Notes: a model not told the origin generated them from the sequence alone. A stretch of 64,000 nt of DNA from an uncultured Prevotellaceae bacterium (GCA_900318255.1 ONJX01000002.1:112130-176129), one strand, 5' to 3'; shown: positions 54,453 through 63,809, counted from the first letter of the stretch. Numbers and translations: made by a program.

Positions 54453-55085
54453 ATGGCTACTATACCAGGTGTTAAGAACTTGCTTTTTGACCAGGGCGGC
54501 GTGATAGTAGATATCAGGCGCGATCACTGCCTTGATGAGTTGCGGCGGTTGGGAATGGATCATCCTGAGTTGTTGATAGGGCTCTACAAGCAAGAGGGTC
54601 CCTTCTTTGCGCTCGAGAATGGTGACATCACGGTGGCGCAGTTTCACGATGCGTTGCGTCCCTTGGTGCCAGCAGATGTTACCGATGAGCAGATGGATGA
54701 GGCCTTCAGCTCATTTATCGTGGGCATCCCGCTGCACCGCTTGCAGTCGTTGCGCGAGCTGCGCAAGCGCTACAGGACTTATATTTTGTCTAACACTAAC
54801 CCCATCATGTTTGAGGGTGTGATAGCTCGCAACTTTGCTCAAGAGGGCCTTGATGTGAACGCCTATTTTGATGGCGTGACGGTGTCGTACAAAGCACGCA
54901 GCAACAAGCCCGCCCGCGAGATTTTTGACTACGCCATCGCCACAATGGGCATCAGGCCCGAGGAGACACTCTTCTTTGACGATGGTCAGGAAAACCTTGA
55001 CACTGCGTCAAAGCTGGGTTTCAAGACTGCACTGGTGGAGCCTGGCTGCGAGTTCATGGATATTATCACTAAACTAGAGAGGTAA
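54453..55085 (+). CDS. HAD-superfamily phosphatase (YihX-like)
   Basis: A 210-residue HAD-IA hydrolase. Motif I is LLFDQGGVIVD, where the usual second Asp is Gly, as in the YihX/glucose-1-phosphatase-type group. A helical cap follows, then motif II ILSNTN, motif III Lys near YKARSNKPAREIF, and motif IV FFDDGQENLDTA. The final TAA overlaps the ribF ATG by one base, so translation is coupled. Substrate not identified. Confidence 0.88.
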   Translation: MATIPGVKNLLFDQGGVIVDIRRDHCLDELRRLGMDHPELLIGLYKQEGPFFALENGDITVAQFHDALRPLVPADVTDEQMDEAFSSFIVGIPLHRLQSLRELRKRYRTYILSNTNPIMFEGVIARNFAQEGLDVNAYFDGVTVSYKARSNKPAREIFDYAIATMGIRPEETLFFDDGQENLDTASKLGFKTALVEPGCEFMDIITKLER

Positions 55086-56029
55086 TGAAGATACTCACTA
55101 CTACCGACTGCATTGCTGGCACTGAACGACTTGCCGCAGCTATAGGCATGTTTGACGGTGTGCATCGTGGCCACATCACCCTTATTGACGACCTCAAGGA
55201 GCAGGCGGCGCGGCGTGGTGAGCGCTCGGCGGTGGTCACCTTCAAGCAGCATCCGCAGCTTGTTGTCAACCCCGACGACAGCCCTCGTGCTCTGATGACC
55301 CTTGAGAAGAAAGTAGCTGCCATAGCCGCCACCAAGCCCGATTATATCATCTTGCTCGACTTCGATGACACCCTCTCGCGCTACACCGCTCAGCAGTTTA
55401 TGGAGCTGTTGCATGGTCGATATAGCGTTGACACTCTGGTGATGGGCTACAACCATCGCTTTGGTCATGATCGCAGCACCACCTTTGCCCACTATGTGGA
55501 GCAAGGCAAGGCCCTGGGCGTGGAGGTGGTGAAAGCTCCGGAATATCTGGGCGAGTATGCTCCAGTTAGCTCTTCGATAGTGCGCCAGCTCATCGCTAGC
55601 GGCAGGGTGGAGGATGCCATGAACTGCATGGGCCATCCGTTTGAGCTTGAGGGCACAGTGATTCACGGTTTCCACAATGGCCGGGGCATAGGCTTCCCTA
55701 CCGCCAATGTGGGCAAGTTGCCTCCAGGCCTGATCTTGCCTCATAATGGTGCCTATGCTGTGATGGTAGCCATCGATGGAGAGTGGTACAAAGGTATGGT
55801 GAACATAGGTTATCGGCCCACCCTTGGTAATGGCCCTCAGCTGTCGATAGAGGTCAATATCTTCGACTTCGACAGCGACATCTATGGCCGTCACATCGTG
55901 CTGCACTTTGTGCGCTTCTTGCGGCTGGAGTTCAAGCTTGGCAGCATTGAGCAGCTGCGTGAGCAGTTGACTCACGACAAGGCATTGTCGCAGCAGATAC
56001 TAGATAAATATTTAGCTACCCAATCATAA
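55085..56029 (+). CDS. ribF: Bifunctional riboflavin kinase / FAD synthetase
   Basis: A 314-residue enzyme making FMN and FAD from riboflavin. N-terminal adenylyltransferase: IGMFDGVHRGHITLID, NHRFGHDRS and YAPVSSSIVRQLIASGRVEDA. C-terminal kinase domain from about 190: GTVIHGFHNGRGIGFPTANV, GMVNIGYRPTLG, EVNIFDFDSDIYG. Its start overlaps the HAD gene stop, which hints that the HAD enzyme may act on a related phosphate such as a flavin precursor; this is speculative. Confidence 0.97.
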   Translation: MKILTTTDCIAGTERLAAAIGMFDGVHRGHITLIDDLKEQAARRGERSAVVTFKQHPQLVVNPDDSPRALMTLEKKVAAIAATKPDYIILLDFDDTLSRYTAQQFMELLHGRYSVDTLVMGYNHRFGHDRSTTFAHYVEQGKALGVEVVKAPEYLGEYAPVSSSIVRQLIASGRVEDAMNCMGHPFELEGTVIHGFHNGRGIGFPTANVGKLPPGLILPHNGAYAVMVAIDGEWYKGMVNIGYRPTLGNGPQLSIEVNIFDFDSDIYGRHIVLHFVRFLRLEFKLGSIEQLREQLTHDKALSQQILDKYLATQS

Positions 56030-56043
56030 AATTTAGATAAATT

Positions 56044-56703
56044 ATGGACGTTATCAATCTATGTGAAAACAATTCTCTTGTGAGCCACTTCATGAGCGAG
56101 ATACGCGACAAGGACATCCAGCAGGACAGGCTTCGTTTTCGTGCCAATGTGCATCGCCTAGGGCAAATTATGGCCTATGAGATCTCGAAACGTCTGGACT
56201 ATAAGACAATCGACACCACCACACCTCTGGCAGTGGCCAAGACCAATGTGATAGCCGACACACTAGTGCTTGCCACCATCTTGCGCGCCGGGCTGCCTCT
56301 GCACGAGGGGTTCCTGAATTACTTTGACAAAGCCGAGAACGCTTTTGTGAGTGCCTATCGCAAATATGATGCTCACGACCCTAACAAGTTTGATGTGAAA
56401 ATTGAGTATCTAGCTTGCCCCTCTATCAACGACAAGGTGCTGTGCATCGTTGACCCGATGCTGGCTACTGGTCTGTCGATGGCGCTTGCCCACAAGGCGT
56501 TGTTGAGCCGTGGTGTTCCCAAGCATGTGCACATAGCGTCGATTATCGCCACCGATCAGGCTATAGAGTTTGTGAAGGACAACCTCTCTTGCGAGAACCT
56601 CACCATTTGGGCTTGCGACATCGACCATGAGCTCAATGAGCACAGCTACATCGTGCCAGGGCTGGGCGACGCTGGCGACCTTCTCTACGGAGAAAAACTT
56701 TGA
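56044..56703 (+). CDS. upp: Uracil phosphoribosyltransferase
   Basis: A 219-residue enzyme for uracil salvage (uracil plus PRPP to UMP). Motifs: ILRAGLPLHEGFL (base/PRPP contact), the PRPP loop VLCIVDPMLATGLSMA, and the uracil-binding end DIDHELNEHSYIVPGLGDAGDLLYG. It follows ribF after 14 bases. Confidence 0.95.
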   Translation: MDVINLCENNSLVSHFMSEIRDKDIQQDRLRFRANVHRLGQIMAYEISKRLDYKTIDTTTPLAVAKTNVIADTLVLATILRAGLPLHEGFLNYFDKAENAFVSAYRKYDAHDPNKFDVKIEYLACPSINDKVLCIVDPMLATGLSMALAHKALLSRGVPKHVHIASIIATDQAIEFVKDNLSCENLTIWACDIDHELNEHSYIVPGLGDAGDLLYGEKL

Positions 56704-56707
56704 TATA

Positions 56708-56757
56708 AGTTTTAAGTGTTAGGTTTTAAGTGTTAAGTAGAGCCGCTAGCGCGGCTA
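56708..56757. repeat. TTAAGTG repeats joined to a GC hairpin
   Basis: Two to three TTTAAGTGTTA units, then AGCCGC-TAGC-GCGGCT (56741-56756), a perfect 6-bp hairpin. It lies in the gap between upp and tsaE and repeats the pattern seen at the window start. Confidence 0.6.
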
Positions 56758-56786
56758 AAGGTTTTGATTTCTTTAATAGATAAATT

Positions 56787-57230
56787 ATGAAAACTTTAGA
56801 ATTTAAAATAGCCTCGCTTGAGCAACTAGAGCAGGCAGCTTATAAGTTTATGACCGAGATGGGCGACTACACCGTCTTTGCCTTCTATGGCGAGATGGGG
56901 GCTGGTAAGACCACATTTATCAATGAGCTGTGCAAGCAGCTAGGCGTGGAGACCGACATCACAAACTCGCCATCGTTTGCCATCATCAACGAGTATCGCA
57001 GCGACACCACTGCCGAGCTTATTTACCATTTTGACTGCTATCGCCTTGAGAATGAAGCCGAGGCTCAGGACATTGGCGCCGAGGACTACTTTGACAGCGG
57101 TGCCCTGTGCTTCATTGAGTGGCCCGAGCGCATCGATGGCTTGCTGCCCGACGACACCGTGCGCGTGGATATCACCGTTAACCCTGCCGACCACAGCCGC
57201 ACAGTGAAGATGACTTTTCCCAAATCGTGA
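56787..57230 (+). CDS. tsaE: tRNA threonylcarbamoyladenosine biosynthesis ATPase TsaE
   Basis: A 147-residue ATPase needed with TsaB/TsaD for the t6A modification of tRNA. P-loop [11 protein letters not shown] near residue 35, the switch-like [11 protein letters not shown], and [22 protein letters not shown], ending with the family motif [15 protein letters not shown]. Standard length. Confidence 0.95.
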   Translation: MKTLEFKIASLEQLEQAAYKFMTEMGDYTVFAFYGEMGAGKTTFINELCKQLGVETDITNSPSFAIINEYRSDTTAELIYHFDCYRLENEAEAQDIGAEDYFDSGALCFIEWPERIDGLLPDDTVRVDITVNPADHSRTVKMTFPKS

Positions 57231-57287
57231 TGAACAACGGTTGCTAGTGCCGTGAGGCGCAAGTGTTTATATTTATATTTACTCAAC

Positions 57288-58043
57288 ATGCTAAAAATTA
57301 TCTTACTTCAAGAGACGACATCTACTAACGATGTTGTGAAACGCAATGTCTCCAGTATGGAATCGGGGACGATGATAGTTGCCTACAAGCAGACTGCAGG
57401 TCGTGGTCAAAAAGGCAACTCATGGGAGGCTGAACCAGGGAAGAACATAACGTTTTCATTGCTTATCAAGAAGCCCAACCTCAATGTCAAGGAGCAGTTC
57501 TACATGAGCGAGGCAGTATCGCTTGCCATCGTCGATGCCCTTGAGAAGTATGCCACTGGATTTAAAATCAAGTGGCCAAACGACATCTATTATGACGACC
57601 GCAAGATAGGTGGCATTCTCATCGAACACTCTCTCGACAATGATGGGATAGCTCACACCATTATTGGAGTGGGAGTGAACATCAACCAGCAGGTATTTAC
57701 CAGCGGTGCCCCAAATCCTGTGTCGTTAACACGCATCACAGGTGAGTTCTATGACATGAATGCTCTCACCGAGGAGTTTGGGGCGCTGCTAGAGCGCTAT
57801 TGCCGCTTTGATGGGTCGCGCACGCAGCTCGAAGCACTTCACAAGCGTTATCTCGAGAAGCTCTATCGCTATGATGGCAAGCCTCACCCGTTTGTGCTTC
57901 CCAGTGGCGCACAACTCAATGCCACCATCGAGGCAGTAGCTCCCGATGGCATCCTCACGCTGCGTCATGAGAGCGACAACTCACTTCACAACTATTACTT
58001 CAAGGAGGTGGGATTTGTCATCAACAAGACAAAATTCCTCTAA
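57288..58043 (+). CDS. birA: Biotin-[acetyl-CoA-carboxylase] ligase
   Basis: A 251-residue monofunctional biotin protein ligase: no N-terminal DNA-binding domain. Motifs: STND, the ATP/biotin loop KQTAGRGQKGNSWEAEPGKNITFS, KWPNDIYYDDRKIGGILIE, and IGVGVNINQ. ATG at 57288 (MLKIILLQETTSTND) gives the expected start; an in-frame codon 36 bases earlier adds a non-conserved stretch. Confidence 0.95.
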   Translation: MLKIILLQETTSTNDVVKRNVSSMESGTMIVAYKQTAGRGQKGNSWEAEPGKNITFSLLIKKPNLNVKEQFYMSEAVSLAIVDALEKYATGFKIKWPNDIYYDDRKIGGILIEHSLDNDGIAHTIIGVGVNINQQVFTSGAPNPVSLTRITGEFYDMNALTEEFGALLERYCRFDGSRTQLEALHKRYLEKLYRYDGKPHPFVLPSGAQLNATIEAVAPDGILTLRHESDNSLHNYYFKEVGFVINKTKFL

Positions 58044-58066
58044 ACTGCGACAACCCCGCTTTTGTT

Positions 58067-58104
58067 GTAATCACAATTATTGTATTTATGATAATTGTGA
58101 TTAC
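58067..58104. repeat. Perfect 14-bp inverted repeat after birA
   Basis: GTAATCACAATTAT (58067-58080), loop TGTATTTATG, ATAATTGTGATTAC (58091-58104), then GATAATTGTTTTTAGG, which repeats part of the right arm. It could be a first terminator of birA or a protein-binding site. Confidence 0.65.
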
Positions 58105-58144
58105 GATAATTGTTTTTAGGCCTAATTACTTTGTTATGAAATCA

Positions 58145-58180
58145 TCAATCCCTGCCGCATTGCGATGTGGCAGGGATTGA
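58145..58180. terminator. Bidirectional terminator between birA and hppA
   Basis: TCAATCCCTGCC (58145-58156) pairs perfectly with GGCAGGGATTGA (58169-58180), extended by GCAT/ATGT. It lies between convergent genes. Confidence 0.8.
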
Positions 58181-58205
58181 CACTTTATTTATGATGATGT
58201 GTTGT

Positions 58206-60632
58206 TTACACTGATTTCATCTTGTAGAATGAGCGATACACAAAGAAGAGTGCTATGAGCACGAAGGCGATGCCAAAGTAGGGAGCCATGTCGCGGAAGT
58301 TGTCGCTGATGGCAATCTCCATAGCCAGCACACCAAAGAGGGTGGTGAACTTGATGATGGGGTTGAGGGCCACCGAGCTGGTGTCCTTGAAGGGGTCGCC
58401 CACGGTGTCGCCCACCACGCTGGCGTCGTGAAGCTCAGTGCCCTTAGCCTTTAAGTCAACCTCTACCACTTTCTTGGCGTTGTCCCATGCGCCACCGGCA
58501 TTAGCCATAAACACAGCCTGGAACAGACCGAAGACGGCGATAGAAATCAGATAGCTAACGAAGAGGCACACGGCATCGTTACCGCCAATCCCTGCTGGCG
58601 ACGAGAGGCAAGCAAAGCCCAGCGCAAAGCAGAAGATTGCGATGAAGATGTTGAGCATACCCTTCTGTGCATACTCGGTGCAAATGCGCACTACTTCCTG
58701 GCTCTTGCTGATGTCGGCCTTCTTAGGAGCGTTGGCGTCGAGCTTGATGTTGTTCTTGATGAAGTCAACGGCACGGTTGGCACCAGTGGTAACGGCCTGC
58801 ATTGACGAACCAGTGAACCAGAATACCACACATCCACCAAGGATGAAACCAAGGATTGAGTATGGGTTCAGCAGGTTGAGGATGTCGGCAGGGTCGCCAG
58901 CTCCGAGCAGGGTCTTCTTAATCATGAGAATCAGCGAGAAAATCATGGTGGTGGCACCTGCCACAGCAGTGCCGATGAGCACAGGCTTGGCGGTTGCCTT
59001 GAAGGTGTTGCCGGCGCCATCGTTAGCCTCAAGATAGTATTTTGCTTTCTCAAAGTCGGGGGTGAAGCCAAAGTCGTTCTCGATGTCGGTCTTAGCCTTG
59101 TCGATGTCGTCCTCGATGAGCGAGAGCTCATACACACTCTGTGCGTTGTCGGTAACAGGGCCATAGCTGTCAACGGCTATAGTTACAGGTCCCATGCCCA
59201 GCATGCCGAATGCCACGAGGCCGAAAGCAAAGATTGAGTAATACTGGCCAAGCAGTGGCTCCATGCCACACTGTGCCGAGGCAACATAGGCAATGAACAT
59301 GAGCAGGAAGAACACAAATCCAGTCCAGAAGCCGCCAAAGTTACCTGACACGAGACCCGACAGGATGTTGAGCGAAGCGCCACCCTGCTTAGAGGTCTCT
59401 ACCACCTCTTTCACGTGGGTTGAAGTGGGAGAGGTGAAGAGTTTGGTGATTTCGGGAATCAAGGCAGCGCCCAGGGTGCCGCACGAGATGATGCTTGCCA
59501 GGCCTATCCACCAGTTGTTGCCCAGATCCTTGAGCAGGAAGTAGCTGGCAGCAAAAGTGGCGATAATCGAGAGGATGGAGGTGATCCACACCAGGCTGGT
59601 GAGAGGCTTCTCGAAGTCGAGGTCGTCGGCTTTGCTGTATTTAGATTTAGACAGCGCACCATTAATATAATAAGAGATTACCGATGTTATCACACCGAGG
59701 ATGCGCATGACGAAAATCCACACCAGCAGCGAGATTTGGAACTCTTGTGGTACTGCCAGCAGAATGAACGACACGAGTGCCACGCCGGTCACGCCGTAGG
59801 TCTCAAAACCGTCGGCAGTGGGGCCTATGGAGTCGCCGGCATTGTCGCCAGTGCAGTCGGCAATCACGCCAGGGTTGCGAGGGTCGTCCTCGCCAATCTT
59901 GAACACAACCTTCATCAGGTCGCTACCGATGTCGGCAATCTTGGTGAAGATACCGCCGGCGATGCGCAGTGCGCTAGCACCGAGCGACTCGCCAATGGCG
60001 AAGCCAATGAAGCAGCTGCCAGCCACATCACCAGGCATAAACATCAAGATTACCAGCATGAGCAACAGCTCAATGCAAATCAGCACCACGCCAATGCTCA
60101 TACCTGCCGACAGGGGAATGTTGAGCAAGTCGAGAGGACGGCGACGCAGCGAGGCAAATGCCATGCGGCTGTTGGCCAGGGTGTTCATGCGCACTCCAAA
60201 CCATGCCACTGCATAGGAACCCAGGATGCCCACTATTGTCCATCCCAGAATCAGGAAGACGGCACCAAGAGGGTGCTGTGCCATGAAGCTATCGGGGTCT
60301 TCGGGTTTTACTAAAACGCCAAAATACAGAGCGATAGCAGCACCAATAAAGAGGAAAAGAATTCCCAGGAACTTGCCTTGCTGCTTGAGGTAGGTGGAGC
60401 ATGTCTTGAAAATCACGTTGCCAATCTCAAGCATTGAGCTATGAGCCCTGAGTTTGCGCACTTGGCTAAATTGCCACAGGCCGAACAAGAGGCCTAAAAC
60501 TACAATTAAAAATCCCCAATAGAGCACATGCGCATTGTCGGCAAAGCCCTCGGGCATTTTCAGGTCGGCCTCGCTCGCCATGAGCGAAACCGGAAGCATC
60601 AACATCGTTAATGCAGAAAGAAATTTTTTCAT
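58206..60632 (-). CDS. hppA: Membrane-bound ion-translocating pyrophosphatase
   Basis: An 808-residue membrane pyrophosphatase that couples PPi hydrolysis to Na+ and/or H+ export. About 16 transmembrane helices are expected. Active-site motifs: DCTGDNAGDSIGPTADGFETYG, AGGAWDNAKK, and GDTVGDPFKDTSSVALNPIIKF. It begins with a signal-peptide-like stretch (LTMLMLPVSLMASEA) and is longer than the roughly 700-residue bacterial norm, owing to an inserted extramembrane segment around residues 495-530. Whether Na+ or H+ is moved cannot be decided here. Confidence 0.95.
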   Translation of the reverse strand: MKKFLSALTMLMLPVSLMASEADLKMPEGFADNAHVLYWGFLIVVLGLLFGLWQFSQVRKLRAHSSMLEIGNVIFKTCSTYLKQQGKFLGILFLFIGAAIALYFGVLVKPEDPDSFMAQHPLGAVFLILGWTIVGILGSYAVAWFGVRMNTLANSRMAFASLRRRPLDLLNIPLSAGMSIGVVLICIELLLMLVILMFMPGDVAGSCFIGFAIGESLGASALRIAGGIFTKIADIGSDLMKVVFKIGEDDPRNPGVIADCTGDNAGDSIGPTADGFETYGVTGVALVSFILLAVPQEFQISLLVWIFVMRILGVITSVISYYINGALSKSKYSKADDLDFEKPLTSLVWITSILSIIATFAASYFLLKDLGNNWWIGLASIISCGTLGAALIPEITKLFTSPTSTHVKEVVETSKQGGASLNILSGLVSGNFGGFWTGFVFFLLMFIAYVASAQCGMEPLLGQYYSIFAFGLVAFGMLGMGPVTIAVDSYGPVTDNAQSVYELSLIEDDIDKAKTDIENDFGFTPDFEKAKYYLEANDGAGNTFKATAKPVLIGTAVAGATTMIFSLILMIKKTLLGAGDPADILNLLNPYSILGFILGGCVVFWFTGSSMQAVTTGANRAVDFIKNNIKLDANAPKKADISKSQEVVRICTEYAQKGMLNIFIAIFCFALGFACLSSPAGIGGNDAVCLFVSYLISIAVFGLFQAVFMANAGGAWDNAKKVVEVDLKAKGTELHDASVVGDTVGDPFKDTSSVALNPIIKFTTLFGVLAMEIAISDNFRDMAPYFGIAFVLIALFFVYRSFYKMKSV

Positions 60633-60724
60633 ATACTTTTGTGTATTTAAATTGAATTGTCTATGTTATAGATAATTAGTTACTCAACTTGTAGTGTCTC
60701 TTAGTTTTGAGCGTGTAAAATTAG

Positions 60725-60756
60725 CAAAAATAGCTCAAACTGCAAAAGCAAGCAAA
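60725..60756 (-). promoter_or_regulatory. Promoter of hppA
   Basis: TTTG (60753-60756), 20-bp spacer, TATTTTTG (60725-60732) on the minus strand; full consensus, leader of about 85 bases. The -33 box lies inside the T-run of the terminator of the upstream phosphatase gene. Confidence 0.8.
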
Positions 60757-60782
60757 AAAAAACTGCATTGAAAAATGCAGTT
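60753..60782 (-). terminator. Terminator of the tandem PAP2 gene
   Basis: AACTGCATT (60761-60769) and AATGCAGTT (60774-60782) form a 9-bp stem, followed on the minus strand by a run of eight T. It lies 17 bases after the stop codon at 60799. Confidence 0.85.
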
Positions 60783-60798
60783 CTTACAGTTTTTAGGG

Positions 60799-62310
60799 TT
60801 ATTGAATAGTCACTTTCTTGCCATTGTGGATGTAGATGCCTGGAGTGGCTGGCTTGCTGTGGTAGATTATGCCAGTGAGGGAATACCACAGGGTGTCGTT
60901 AGCCCTGGAGGTGGCAATGATACTCTCGATGCTGGCTTCGTCTAGCTTTTGCCGATACTCGTTCTTGGCGTTCTCAAGCAGGGTCTTGAAAACCGTTTCG
61001 TTGTGCATCTTGCCAAGGTCGCACGCCGCCATGACCCTTGCCGCAATGACGTCGCTGGCATAGTTGGAGCCTAGGATGATGCGGCTTTCGCCATATTCAT
61101 AACCGCGCTTGAGAAGCTCGTTCTGGCAGTCGGGCATGACCTCTGTCAGAGCCAGTGCTATGCCCCAACCCAGCAATGCTCTGCATGAGGGGTAGGACGA
61201 CTCTCCCCATGCTGGCCAGTCGTTGCCGCTATAGGGCGCTGGCTCTCCCAGCTGCACAAAGGGCCGCTTGCGATACATTATTTTCTTGAGTGTAGTGGCA
61301 TGGATGTTGAGTGTGAGTTTAAGAGTTTTGATGAGCATGACGATGCACGGTGTCTCGGTTGCTGAGATGGAGACCACTGGCGAGCACTCGGCAAAGGTAC
61401 TTATTAGGTAGTCGTCGCTGATGGAGTAGTCGGCTTTGGCTTGCTCGCCACGCTCGGTGCCCCGTAGCTCTTTAGCTTGCCAGTGCGAGAACAGGTCGCT
61501 AGCAAAGAGGATGTCATCGGTAGTGGGTGGAGCGTCAAGTATCTTGTTCACGACAGGGAGAGAGGCTGTGATGTCGCTCTCGGTGAGACCCTTGAGTTGC
61601 ATGTACTCGGCGCGCGCGGCAGCTAGGTCGGCATAGTATTCAGGTGTGGCGTGCGCTCGTGCTATGGCAGCGCTGGCACAGGTGATGGCGGCGTCAACAT
61701 CGCTTTGCCAATGTGCTCCCACTATCACTCGACTGATGCCGTACTCATATCCTCGCCTGAGAATGGTGTCCTGCATGTGTGGCGCCATCTCGGCCAGGGC
61801 CAGTGCTGTTCCCCAGCCAAATGCAGTGTGCGACGACGGGTAGGCACTATTGTTTTTTAGTTCATCATAACTGTCGAACTGTCCCCACACCTGCTCGTTC
61901 ATAACCAGGAAAGGCCTCCTGCGGAATAAGGCGTTTTTCATTGCCGCCACGCTTGCTGAGCCGGTGTTGCCGGCTTTGTTCATTAGCCGGTAGATTGCCG
62001 GTGTGTATTCTTGGCTGATGTCGATGCCCAGCACGTCGCTATAGATGGTGCACATGCGCACTATTCCATACTTCGATTCCCAGCTGGCCTGCTCTCCTCG
62101 TGGCGTGCTGCGCTGTTGTTTTCCCCACACCCACTTGGCATAGTCACCGTTGGTGGCCAGGCAAGTGGAGTCGGGCGGTCCAGGCAGATAAATTAACGGG
62201 TTAGGCAACTCGTTGCCGTTGAGGTACCGCTGGTTGTCGCTGGCACGAGCGTTGCTTGCCGTGATGATGACGGCAAGCAGCGCCCAAGTCCAAAATTGCA
62301 GCTTATACAT
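60799..62310 (-). CDS. Exported tandem PAP2 acid phosphatase with a degenerate second domain
   Basis: A 503-residue exported protein with two class A acid-phosphatase (PAP2) domains. Signal peptide to about 23. Domain 1 (about 85-225) is intact: K125-x6-R132-P, PSSH (158-161), SRVIVGAH ending at H200 and D204. Domain 2 (about 310-440) keeps K342-x6-R349-P and SR, but PSSH is PSCR (374-377) and the second His is Asn416, so both catalytic histidines are lost. The C-terminus (LWYSLTGIIYHSKPATPGIYI) is a sorting-tail-like motif. Overlapping function with the next phosphatase is likely. Confidence 0.88.
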   Translation of the reverse strand: MYKLQFWTWALLAVIITASNARASDNQRYLNGNELPNPLIYLPGPPDSTCLATNGDYAKWVWGKQQRSTPRGEQASWESKYGIVRMCTIYSDVLGIDISQEYTPAIYRLMNKAGNTGSASVAAMKNALFRRRPFLVMNEQVWGQFDSYDELKNNSAYPSSHTAFGWGTALALAEMAPHMQDTILRRGYEYGISRVIVGAHWQSDVDAAITCASAAIARAHATPEYYADLAAARAEYMQLKGLTESDITASLPVVNKILDAPPTTDDILFASDLFSHWQAKELRGTERGEQAKADYSISDDYLISTFAECSPVVSISATETPCIVMLIKTLKLTLNIHATTLKKIMYRKRPFVQLGEPAPYSGNDWPAWGESSYPSCRALLGWGIALALTEVMPDCQNELLKRGYEYGESRIILGSNYASDVIAARVMAACDLGKMHNETVFKTLLENAKNEYRQKLDEASIESIIATSRANDTLWYSLTGIIYHSKPATPGIYIHNGKKVTIQ

Positions 62311-62321
62311 AGTGTTATAAG

Positions 62322-63809
62322 TTATTTTGCTACATCAAAGGTGATAGCATCGCCCACGCAGGCGTTGGGCATCTGTATGTGGAGCATGGCGCAGATGGTG
62401 GGAGCCAGGTCCACGATGCGAGTGGGCTTGGTGGTCTCTCCGTGTGGCACATGCCAGCCCATGAACACTAGTGGAATGTGGCTGTCGTAGGGGTTCCACG
62501 CCCCGTGGGTAGTGCCTTTGTAATCGCTCTTTACCCTGAACGGCAGGTATCCCGCTTGTGTCATCACCACGATGTCGCCGCTGCGGCCGCGGTGATAGCC
62601 GTTGATGAGACGCTCTTTTAGTATCTCGGGGATGCTGGCCTGTTGTATTTTTTCATAATCGACAGCTGCCACTAGCTCCTCTTCCTTGCTGAGCACGTTA
62701 AGGGCTACTTCCTTTACTCGCTCCACGCTGGCTCCCACGCTGTCGATTTTGTCGTAGTCGAGGTAGATGCGGTAGTCATGGATGGCTTTGATGGCGTCGG
62801 GCACTCCGCATTCGCTATTTATTTCCTCATTCATCTTGATGCGTGCGCTGCGTGCGTCCCATCCGCCGGCAGGCTGGTCGTGCTCCTTCATGAAGTTGGG
62901 GTTGTGGGCCGCGCCGTGGTCGGCGCTCAAGAATAGTAGGTAGTTGCCACGTCCCACTTGCTTGTCGAGTTCCTTGAAGAAATGAGCTAGCTCCTTGTCG
63001 AGTTGCATGAACACCTCATAGTTCTCACGGCCTCGTGTGCTGTAGGTGTGTCCTATGGCGTCGGTCGATGACACGCTCACGCACAGCATGTCGGTATATT
63101 TTCCCCGGCCCAGTTTCTCGTTCTCGAGTATGGCCTCGGCCATGCGGAAGGTGTAGGTCACGCCCTCATTGCTGGTGTTGAGGTCATATTTTGGCTCGGT
63201 GTTATACTTGCGGTTGAACTTCTCTACCCAGTTGGGCAGCTGGTTCATGTAGTAGGTGCTGGTGACAAAGTGGCCCACGTTGCTGTCCCACCAGTAGGCG
63301 GCGTCGGCGCTGTGTCCGGCAGGCAGTATAGAGGCGCGGGGCTTGATGGCTACGCCATAAACCTTGCACTCGAAGTCGAAGGCCTGCTTGAGTTCATCGC
63401 CAATGGTGGTGGCGCGCAGGTTGCGTGGCGAGTTCTGGCCCACACTGCTGCTGGTGCCCACGCCTTCCACGCTCTTGTCGTCGGTGCTGGCCACCGTTTT
63501 GCCGTCAATCATGAAACTGTTGCCGGCAATGCCGTGGAAGAAAGGCACCGATCCCGTGTAGAGGCTTGTGTGCCCAATGGCGGTGACCGTGGGTATGTAG
63601 TTAATCATTGTGTTCTCGCAGCTGTAGCCCTCATTGAGCAGTCGCTTGATGCCGTCGGGGCCATAGTCCTCGTAGTAGTAATATAGGTAGTCCCATCGCA
63701 TTTGGTCAACTACCACTCCCACCACAAGTTTTGGTCGGTCGATGCGTGGCTGCGCCATAACTCCAATCGCTGCACAGCTCACGGCCAGAATTATCAAAAA
63801 TCGTCTCAT
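62322..63809 (-). CDS. Exported alkaline-phosphatase-superfamily enzyme (PafA/phosphodiesterase type)
   Basis: A 495-residue metal-dependent phosphoesterase. Signal peptide to about 20 (IGVMAQ). First metal site VVGVVVDQMRWDYL, nucleophile Thr in INYIPTVTAIGHTSLYTGS, and later ligands in DAIGHTYSTRG and LSADHGAAHNP. The Thr nucleophile fits PafA-like phosphatases of Bacteroidota. Start at 63809 is set by the signal peptide and promoter; a longer open frame upstream is not credible. It lies 11 bases before the tandem PAP2 gene, so the two are an operon for extracellular phosphate release. Confidence 0.92.
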   Translation of the reverse strand: MRRFLIILAVSCAAIGVMAQPRIDRPKLVVGVVVDQMRWDYLYYYYEDYGPDGIKRLLNEGYSCENTMINYIPTVTAIGHTSLYTGSVPFFHGIAGNSFMIDGKTVASTDDKSVEGVGTSSSVGQNSPRNLRATTIGDELKQAFDFECKVYGVAIKPRASILPAGHSADAAYWWDSNVGHFVTSTYYMNQLPNWVEKFNRKYNTEPKYDLNTSNEGVTYTFRMAEAILENEKLGRGKYTDMLCVSVSSTDAIGHTYSTRGRENYEVFMQLDKELAHFFKELDKQVGRGNYLLFLSADHGAAHNPNFMKEHDQPAGGWDARSARIKMNEEINSECGVPDAIKAIHDYRIYLDYDKIDSVGASVERVKEVALNVLSKEEELVAAVDYEKIQQASIPEILKERLINGYHRGRSGDIVVMTQAGYLPFRVKSDYKGTTHGAWNPYDSHIPLVFMGWHVPHGETTKPTRIVDLAPTICAMLHIQMPNACVGDAITFDVAK

